Source of the DNA: Blastomussa wellsi
Lineage: Eukaryota; Cnidaria; Anthozoa; Scleractinia; Plerogyridae
Direction of reading: 5' to 3'
Length of the DNA stretch: 64,000 nt
NCBI GenBank assembly: GCA_947652115.1
Contig: OX393571.1
Location: 752,173 to 816,172, forward strand
Below are positions 57,078 to 64,000 of this stretch, piece by piece. The position numbers were made by a program, and so were the translations under genes. The notes below the pieces were generated by a model. It made no database searches and was not told the origin of the DNA. It saw nothing but the letters and a program-made list of their open reading frames with translations. Position 1 is the stretch's first letter. Each line of letters opens with the position of its first letter.

Positions 57078-60000
57078 AACACCTTCTCCAGTTGAACTTA
57101 CTTGAACAGGCAGACGATTTGATGGTCTCCGTCATTTCTTCCAGCTTGCTAAAGTCTTCCACTTGAACCACAGGACCATCGCCCGCGATCAAATGGAGGA
57201 TGTTTTGCTCGATGCCGGAACCAATACCCACAGCGACAATATTGACGTTTTTTGCCTGTTAAACAATGAAAGAGTAGTAATTTAAATTCATTTTGGGAGG
57301 CGCTGTTCAAACGGCCCCGGTTCGAGTTTCAGCCGGGCTCTGTGTTGTTGGGTAAGACACTTAAGTCTAACAGAATGCTGGGGAGTAATACACGATGGAT
57401 TCGCATGTCATCCAAGGGGAGTAGAAATAAACCGCAGTTAAGCGCCGGTAGTGAATCACGCTTAAAGCTTTACCGATATTTTATGTAATTTAAATTCATT
57501 GCCACGCATTTATGAAAATGGGTTTAGCAATTTGTGTTGGTAGCATTGAATGTGCCAAAAATAAGGAAAGCGGATCGGCTTAGAAGCTTAATCTTCTTTT
57601 CTGAGAATGCGAGAAACGGCACACCCAGGATACGTTAAATCTAGACGTCTTAAAATGTGAAATGAAAGGAGTAATTTAAGAGATTAAAACAGACATAATG
57701 TGAGAACCTGACTCTGGAGTACAATGATCTATTAATTAATATTACCTTGAAATCCTTTCCGATATCTTTGGCAAAAGTTGCAAAGTCAAATTGCCCGCTG
57801 GGATGAGTTGGTTTACCATCTGTAAGTACAATCATAACATTGGGTTTGTCTGGTCTGTCGCCTCCTGCCTCAGTGAACAACTCGTCCTTTGCCATTGTCA
57901 AAGCCAGATCAGTGCGAGTTTTTAGTTCCAGCTTTATCGGTTCACTGGCGATTTTCTGTAATAGGGCGTCCTTATTGTGGTATTTAGAATCAGCGAATTT
58001 GAATACCAAGTTGGCTTTTTTGTTAAATGTAATGAAGCCGAAGTGATCTGCGTCTGGTCCAGGGTTGAATTGTTTGACCAGGTTTTCCAAGAAGGCGATA
58101 ACTAGTTTCAGATTGGGAATCTTGACGCTCTGTGACTTGTCCAGAACGATTCCAATGTCAAGCCCTGCTGTACAAGGAGGCGCTGAAGAAAACGATATTC
58201 TTAAGTTAATTACTGTTGTTTTTTCTTTTTCTACTGATTGGGTAAATGTATTGTTTTTTTTGTTTTTTCTTGCAATGGTACGACGTTTTATTCATTAAAG
58301 TACTTTTAAATTCTCTGCCTTTAAAAAGTGAGTTAAGTGAAGTGAACACAACAACAAGATGGTCAGCACATGGCATTCATTCATTCAAGTATAAAAGAGG
58401 CAATAACCACAGGGAACATAAAAATCGAGATATTGCGTAGTCAAATGACATTCGAATTGAATATTTTTCACTCCAAGGTAACGGCATCGATTAAAATGAA
58501 AGGAATTAATGATCAGAGAAAAGGATAAATTATTGAAGCTTACGGCAATCTTGTTCGTTGCAGGAGACAGTTTTCGTAGATGGTCCCAGTTCAGTGCAAT
58601 CCTTTCCTCCGTTTGCTGGCGGGGGATTGGTACAGGTTCTTGTCAATATCTTTATTCCTTCACCACACGTTGCACTGCAGTCAGATTCTGACCAATCAGT
58701 GTAGCCACCATCAATTGCTAAAACATAATCAATATCATTTTTTCAGAACACGGTAAACCGTTGATTGTTAAACTAGGCAAAGTGTGTGTCTTTGAGCAAC
58801 TCGACAAAATGAAATTGCCAGAAAGCGATAATGTTATTGGTGCGGTCAAAAATGGAAGGTTTGAAAAAGGAAAATACGATTCAGGATGTATAGAACTTAC
58901 GGCATTTTTGTGTATTGCATTCCTGTGTCTTTTTAGCTGGCCCCAGTTCACTGCAGTCCTTTCCACCGTCAGATGGCGGGGGATTGGTGCATGTTCTTGT
59001 AAGTGTCTGGGATCCTCCTCCACAGGTCACACTGCACTCAGATTCTGACCAATCAGTGTAGCCACCGTCAACCGCTAGTAAGATGAATAAGATTATAAAT
59101 AATAATCAATTACGAAACATTCGCCGAAGTGGAGGCGTTTCAGCTCATTCATTCAGCTTAATTATTCGCGCAATTGCCCAGGAGGTGCACGGGTTGCTCG
59201 GAGGTGAATGATATCCGTTGTTTGAATAGCCCATCAGTACGCTTGCTACCATCAGTGTCCACTGTTTTAGTATAATTTATACTAATACTCTTTATTCAAC
59301 GCTCGAATAGGATTAACTATAGTGTGTTTGGGTTTCTTTGAAGTCTCTTATTAAGATTTCTACTGTAGTTCTGGATTTGATTGGCTGCTCGATTAAATTG
59401 CTTGATCGACAGGTGTACGGATGCATAACCAAAACGGAACGAGTCCTTCCCAAAAAGGTGAAAATATGTACAAAAATGTTTTGTAACCGGTATCACAAGT
59501 GTGAACTTACCACATGCTTTCTCTAAAATGTCGTGAATATGGTTCAAGACGTCTTTAAAGTCGGGATACAATTGTACTTTCCCCTTTTCGCCAGCTATTT
59601 CTTTCATGGTATCTTTATGTTCGTCCGCTTTTCCAACTCCAATAACAACGCTGGACACGTCTTTCTTCTGTTGAAAGAAAGTTGCCGGCTTAATCAGACA
59701 TCCAGTGACCTCAACAATTAAGTTGACGGGTATTCCAAAACTGACTTTTTACTCTGTTTGTTAGCTCCATATCAACTATAACGAGAAAATACTAAAGTTT
59801 TAATTTCAATTCAGTTACCTCCAATGCTTTCGTGGACTTTGAAAATGGAATGACGGGTCTTTTATCCCACTTTCCAATGTAAGGTTTTCCATCCGTTACA
59901 ACCATCATGATGTTCTTTGCATTGGGTCTGTCTCCTGCTCCTGGGGTGAAGATCTCAGTTACTGCCTTGTCCAACGCGAGATCTGTACGCGTTCCATATT

Positions 60001-61564
60001 TTTTGGGTCTGCGATTCATTCTCTTTTGTACTTCGGATTTCAGTTTATTTGCGTTGTGATATGTCGGGTCTTTGAACTGAAATTCAACTGTACCGTCGGA
60101 GCCGAACGTGCCAAGAGCAAAGTGATTTCCATCGCTATCAGGAGAGACGCCAAGATGATCGATGAGCTCATTGACCACTTTGGTGAGTGCATTGCGGTGC
60201 GATTTTCTCATGCTTTTCGATACGTCAGCCAGGATCGCTATATCCATTGGAGGCTTGCAGGCACCTGAAGTGAAGGTGAAGGAAGACGTTTCTAATCATA
60301 TTTTGGAAACTAGACCTAAAACGGATAAGCTTTTGGCACAGGTTTGTTCAATTGATAATTTCTTCAAAAGCTTGAAATCATGGCTGCTTTAGAGTACTGA
60401 TGCGACCAGAACAGAATAAACGTTAATTTTTCAATCAGCGCCAACAGATAAGGAACGTTGACATGATTAGATTTGCTCTGATTTGCTGAAAAACGGGAAA
60501 TTTTCCAAGTTGCCTATAAATTCCTCCAAGAGTTACGGATTAAAATTCTAAGCGGCGGTGTGCGACTGGCACTAGCTTGGCGCGTGCAAAATGGAATTTT
60601 TTCTCAAAGCAGGTGTCCCCCAAACGTAATTCACCATTTGACGTTTCTAATTGCTCGAAAATCACTTTCAATCAAATTTCATCTTTGATATTTGCTTTAG
60701 CCAGTGCTGTGAAGCTGCAGTCAAGAAGGCCCCCTTGAAAAGGCAAAATCATGTTGCTACTTTCCAGCAATTTGTACCCAGTCTCTTAATTCAGGGTCAC
60801 GGTGCATAGTCGTCTGTGGTGTGGTGTTGTTGTGATTCAATTGGAATTATAAGTTCTAGAATACAGAGAAAAGAACGTGTCGACGAAGACAATGCGAAAT
60901 GACAGGAAGAAATTGACATACCTTCAACTTCGTAAGTTTCTAAAAGAAGGAGAAAAGTCAGAACATGTCATTTTACTTGGTGAAGGAGTTTTACAATTGG
61001 TACCAACTTCACTCAGGTTGAAACTGTCGTTCAGGGGGGCGGGGAATTCGGATTTTGATCTTATTGTTAGTGTTACGGGTAAAACGCCGGTTTGCACGCA
61101 AAGAAATGTGAAAAAATAATGGTTTTTAAATTCCTGTGTTCTTTTAAAGGTTAAAATTAAATTTCCGATCAGTATCACCTTCTGTTTCTCCAGGGCTGCC
61201 TATACTCTATAAAAAGCGGATCCAAAAAGTGTTTCGAACATAGGTAAAACGCTCACAATAACAACAATGTTTATTGTACCGAAGATGTTAAAATCAAACA
61301 AATTACAAATATAATAGGGTACCAGCACCCTGACATATCTTAAAAAGAGTCAAAAATGTCAGGGTGCTGGATCAAGGAAATTAAATTAAATGTTTACGGC
61401 GGAAAACTAAAGCTCTCGAATCACATTGATTAACTACATGCTAGTCGAGCATTGTGTTATATAGAGTTTCTTTTCGCGTACTGAAATTGTACGAAATAAA
61501 TCAACTGAAATTTACCTGATAAGAGAGACAGCACGACAAATGTCAAGGGCCACAGCAAATACAT
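57076..61564 (-). CDS. Gene A: secreted VWA-TSP1(x2)-VWA protein
   Basis: A spliced minus-strand gene for a secreted matrix-type protein. Exons: 61564-61516 (signal peptide), 60264-59819 and 59667-59511 (VWA 1), 59074-58901 and 58717-58544 (TSP1), 58182-57746 and 57255-57102 (VWA 2). Phases agree at each GT-AG junction. Readthrough after 57102 gives SSKFNWRRC and a TAA at 57078-57076 that overlaps an AATAAA at 57077-57072; this makes 538 residues. The donor GTAAGT at 57101 is a perfect splice consensus, so a further exon is equally possible. Both VWA domains keep MIDAS residues (DVSKS, GTRTD, TDG; DKSQS, TRTD, TDG). It is the outgroup to B and C for VWA 1 but close to C for VWA 2. Function is inferred from domain content. 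Confidence 0.85.
57102..57255 (-). CDS. Gene A VWA 2, second exon
   Basis: 154 nt: [40 protein letters not shown] and SSACS. Either the penultimate exon (donor GTAAGT) or, read through, the last one. Confidence 0.8.
57296..57480 (+). mobile_element. tRNA-derived SINE, copy 3 (partial)
   Basis: CCGGTTCGAGTTTCAGCCGG (B-box region), TGGGTAAGACACTTAAGTC, ATGCTGGGGAGTAA and ATTCGCATGTCATCCAAGGG follow the landmark order of copy 2. The A-box half is missing. It lies in the intron that splits gene A VWA 2. Confidence 0.75.
57746..58182 (-). CDS. Gene A VWA 2, first exon
   Basis: 437 nt starting [20 protein letters not shown], then [36 protein letters not shown] and [12 protein letters not shown]. 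Complete MIDAS. Very similar to gene C VWA 2. Confidence 0.85.
58544..58717 (-). CDS. Gene A TSP1 repeat 2
   Basis: 174 nt, [20 protein letters not shown], then GIKILTRTC and [13 protein letters not shown]. All six cysteines are present; CSATCGEG fits O-fucosylation. Confidence 0.85.
58901..59074 (-). CDS. Gene A TSP1 repeat 1
   Basis: 174 nt, [20 protein letters not shown], then [26 protein letters not shown] fits O-fucosylation. The sequence is close to the array repeats of gene C. Confidence 0.85.
59511..59667 (-). CDS. Gene A VWA 1, second exon
   Basis: 157 nt: [39 protein letters not shown] and ILEKACG. It ends in GTAAGT, phase 1. Confidence 0.85.
59819..60264 (-). CDS. Gene A VWA 1, first exon
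   Basis: 446 nt, acceptor [25 protein letters not shown] starts the domain, with MIDAS DVSKS; then [14 protein letters not shown] and [11 protein letters not shown]. It is nine bases longer than the 437-nt exons of the other VWA domains and most diverged from them. Confidence 0.85.
61322..61369. repeat. 15-bp perfect hairpin in gene A intron 1
   Basis: CCAGCACCCTGACAT and its exact inverse complement ATGTCAGGGTGCTGG enclose an 18-base loop. It may be the remains of a small MITE. No regulatory role can be read from sequence. Confidence 0.7.
61516..61564 (-). CDS. Gene A exon 1, signal peptide
   Basis: 49 nt encoding [16 protein letters not shown] and a phase-1 donor GGTAAATT. The upstream CCTACAG could be the acceptor of a 5' untranslated exon. 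Confidence 0.8.
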
Positions 61565-61569
61565 TGCGC

Positions 61570-62450
61570 GACTGTAGGAGAATACGACTGTACAAAGAAG
61601 AGCAAAACAAGTTATTCCTGTTTGTAAATTGGGTAAAATAAAGATATCAGCAAATAAACCTTTTCGTTCACTGATTGTTCACATAGGACACAGAATGGGA
61701 CAAAACTATTTTGTCAGGCTACAAATGCTTAATACTCAATTGAAGGAATGATTTTTGCCTTTAAAGTGCAATTATTTTCTGCAGTTTGGAGTAGATTTGC
61801 GCTTGGCGATAGCTGTCTAACCATAAAATTCGCGTTCCTTAATCTTCCTTGAAAAAAGGTTTGTTAACTAGAAGCGAAGCACAATAAATTACGATTTTCA
61901 CTTGTATAACATGCTTTGCTTTACAAAAACCAACAAAAATTTACTAAACATCACTTGCAAGATTTAAAACACATTTCAATTTATTTTACCGACGCCTGAA
62001 CATACCTTTTGAACTTCGCCAACGCGGTAACCAGAAGTGGCGTGTCCTCTTGCAGACGAAGAATGATTACTGGAAACTCACATTCGGGGGTTCTTTATGA
62101 ACGGTTATTATTAACATAAATGTTTATTTGATGTAGTTAATTCAATAACCGAGAATAAGGGAAACAAAGAAGAAATTGTGTATTGTAATCACTTTTGTTC
62201 GGTGATCAAACGAGGTTCTTTTCAGATCAAAAATAAAAATAAAGGTTTCACGTTGGTGGGTACTTTTAACAACGGCTATTCAATAGTTGAAAACAAGAGA
62301 AAACAACAGCATTCCTGATTATTGCCCACCTTCGTGGGCTAATGTGTACTTTGCTTACATAAAACCTATAGAAAAAAATTAAGCGGTAGGTGAAAAGACG
62401 GTCCCTGTTTTGGTTGGGGTCTGCTTTGATGTTGCTAACGGTTCCCTTTG
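61570..62450. other. Upstream region of gene A, nothing coding
   Basis: The promoter and any 5' untranslated exon of gene A should lie here. I see no clear TATA box or initiator that decides the start. The sequence is AT-rich without strong repeats. Confidence 0.4.
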
Positions 62451-62456
62451 GTTTAC

Positions 62457-62604
62457 CTCGGTGTAAAAACCTGTGACTTTTTTCTTGTTGTTTGAGCTAT
62501 TGTTTATTTTTTTTTTGTTCTTTATTGTTTCGAGTCTTCAATTGTTGTCTTGTTCGTGCTCTGTTTCACGTCACTGGTGAGTTTCACAAGTTTTTACACC
62601 GAGG
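62457..62604. mobile_element. Foldback MITE family 4 copy 1
   Basis: CCTCGGTGTAAAAACCTGTG at the left mirrors CACAAGTTTTTACACCGAGG at the right. The interior is TTG/TTC-rich (TTGTTTGAGCTATTGTTTAT) with CACGTCACTGGTGAG near the right arm. Confidence 0.85.
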
Positions 62605-62906
62605 ATGAGCCGTTTCCCTGACACCGAGTGATTACGAAAAAATTCGTCAGTGAAAACGTCGGCTTAAATAGGCTTTACAATACAAGTTGACAGTTTCTTG
62701 TGCTAATTACATTGTTCACGACTTTGCGCACGATGCTCATAGACAACAAGTTTGCCCAGCAGAAAGGTCTCTGAACAGTCCCTTGGCCGGGGCGAAACGA
62801 CAAGCGCTGCGTCAGACTAGCCACGAACAATCATGTAGTTGGTACCTGTTATACAAAAAGACTTTCGTTTCTGGTAGCTGGTAGCCAACAAGAGATAATT
62901 TGGGGC

Positions 62907-62985
62907 TCATCCTCGTTGTAAAAACCTGTGAAATTCACCAGTGACGTAAAACAAAGAACCTCGAAACAATACAGAACAGAAAAAC
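62907..62985. mobile_element. Foldback MITE family 4 copy 2, half element
   Basis: CTCATCCTCGTTGTAAAAAC with CTGTGAAATTCACCAGTGAC and ACAGAACAGAAAAACAATAG matches one arm of copies 1 and 3. The other arm is missing. Confidence 0.75.
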
Positions 62986-63686
62986 AATAGGGTTAGGGTT
63001 GGCACAAAGCTTTATTTCCATGCCCAGAAATCGTCGCAGCGTTGCAAAAGTGAGACGTAGTCACAAAAAAGTTATGCCAAAAGCTGTCAGCACTGACAAA
63101 TAAAATAAAAGTTTGCTTGACTTTCTGATTTGACTAGACGCAAACAAAAGTAAGCGAATAAACAAGTAAAACGGTGTTTTCTTAACTTGCAAAGCAAACG
63201 TGGCATCACAAACCAATATGAATTTACGAAACATAAATGATTTAGTTAAATTCACTCTTCAAAATTCACTCTTGAAATTCACTCTTGAATTGGCTCAAAA
63301 TAGCTATCAAGTGATGATGGTTATTATCCATCTTGTACGGCCTCATTACGGAGCAGATTTTGTCATAACAATCGCTCGCTCTATTTGTTGCCTGGAAACT
63401 CGCCTCCAAAAATATTTCATATTTGTAAATTTTTGACACTCGAGGTACACAATTTGAACCATCTGCCGTTATTTATTATATACTTTTTTCTGCGTAACTG
63501 TTGTTTCTCCGAAGAACGACATTTTGAACTCTGTAGCTATTTTTGTCCAAAAGGTGTAAATGTTAAAAATTATTCTTTGAAACTTTTTTCTATAATATTG
63601 TTGATGTTCGAGTTATTTACACCCATCTGCCATAATTTGTTTCTTTTGAGTAAGCTATTTTTCCGATGTACGACTTTTTGGCTCAT

Positions 63687-63823
63687 CCTAGGTGTAAAAA
63701 CCTGTGAAACTCACGAGTGACGTACAACAAAGAATGAACAAGACAACAAAGAACTGAAATCAATATAGAACAGAAAAACAATAGCTTAAAAACAAAGAAA
63801 AAAGTCACAGGTTTTACACCGAG
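63687..63823. mobile_element. Foldback MITE family 4 copy 3
   Basis: CCTAGGTGTAAAAACCTGTG at the left mirrors GTCACAGGTTTTACACCGAGG-type sequence at the right, with the AACAAAGAATGAACAAGACA interior. Confidence 0.85.
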
Positions 63824-63939
63824 GAAAACCCGACTTTTTGTATTTCAGTCAAACAAATTATAATAAAGACATTGTCTTCCTTACTGTTTGATATACCCCC
63901 GGCAGTTTCTCTTCACAACAAAATGAAAGGGGACGTAAT

Positions 63940-64000
63940 ATATCAAACACGAGAGACATTGTTTCATCACATTTCCAAACACCGAGAAAGAGAGTTGAAA
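63940..64000. mobile_element. Foldback MITE family 3, cut by window end
   Basis: ACACGAGAGACATTGTTTCA and TCACATTTCCAAACACCGAG match the left half of the elements at 34774, 42221 and 50949. The right half is beyond the window. Confidence 0.8.

Noticed and set aside
62140..62160. Promoter elements upstream of gene A
   Set aside because: AT-rich words near here could be taken for TATA boxes, but nothing distinguishes them from background.

Overview
The window looks like a repeat-rich animal nuclear genome, most likely an anthozoan cnidarian and probably a stony coral. The sequence is AT-rich, nearly every gene is split by introns, and the only host-type genes are secreted VWA plus thrombospondin type 1 (TSP1) proteins that resemble coral coadhesin-like matrix proteins. 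The phylum is an inference. No complete tRNA, rRNA, CRISPR array or bacterial operon was seen.

Layout. From 1 to about 34,600 there is no convincing host gene. This part holds decayed retrotransposons: an interrupted CR1/Jockey-like LINE at 1-1520, an endonuclease fragment at 3753-4683, an L1/Tx1-type ORF1 at 6775-7251, an endonuclease plus linker at 21598-22640, a LINE C-terminal half at 23619-25380, a Penelope-like reverse transcriptase at 26770-27560 and an L1/Tx1 ORF2 tail at 28690-29218. It also holds many inverted-repeat DNA elements, three hammerhead-like Penelope-type terminal sequences, tRNA-derived SINEs and one 200-base assembly gap at 16946-17145.

From about 34,600 to 61,564 the minus strand carries a tandem cluster of secreted VWA-TSP1 genes. 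In transcription order, gene A (61564 to about 57076) has signal peptide, VWA, TSP1, TSP1, VWA. Gene B (54368 to about 49411) has signal peptide, VWA and three TSP1 exons; its third TSP1 exon is broken by a 164-base inverted-repeat insertion. Gene C (45681 to about 36493) has signal peptide, VWA, five TSP1 exons and VWA. A relic of a fourth copy lies at 34600-35060. Exon lengths and phases are very regular: 49-nt signal exon, 437/154-nt VWA exon pair and 174-nt TSP1 exons, with phase-1 junctions around every TSP1 exon. This permits duplication of TSP1 exons without frameshift.

Genes B and C lie in the two arms of a tandem segmental duplication, about 38,240-48,211 and 48,336-56,711. The left breakpoint falls between C's last TSP1 exon and its second VWA, so B never received the second VWA. 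B then lost a fifth TSP1 exon, gained the insertion, and its VWA lost two of the five metal-site (MIDAS) residues that C retains. The junction carries about 120 bases of filler copied from the intron of a duplicate. Downstream of gene A's start, from 61,565 to 64,000, there are only noncoding sequence and copies of short foldback elements.
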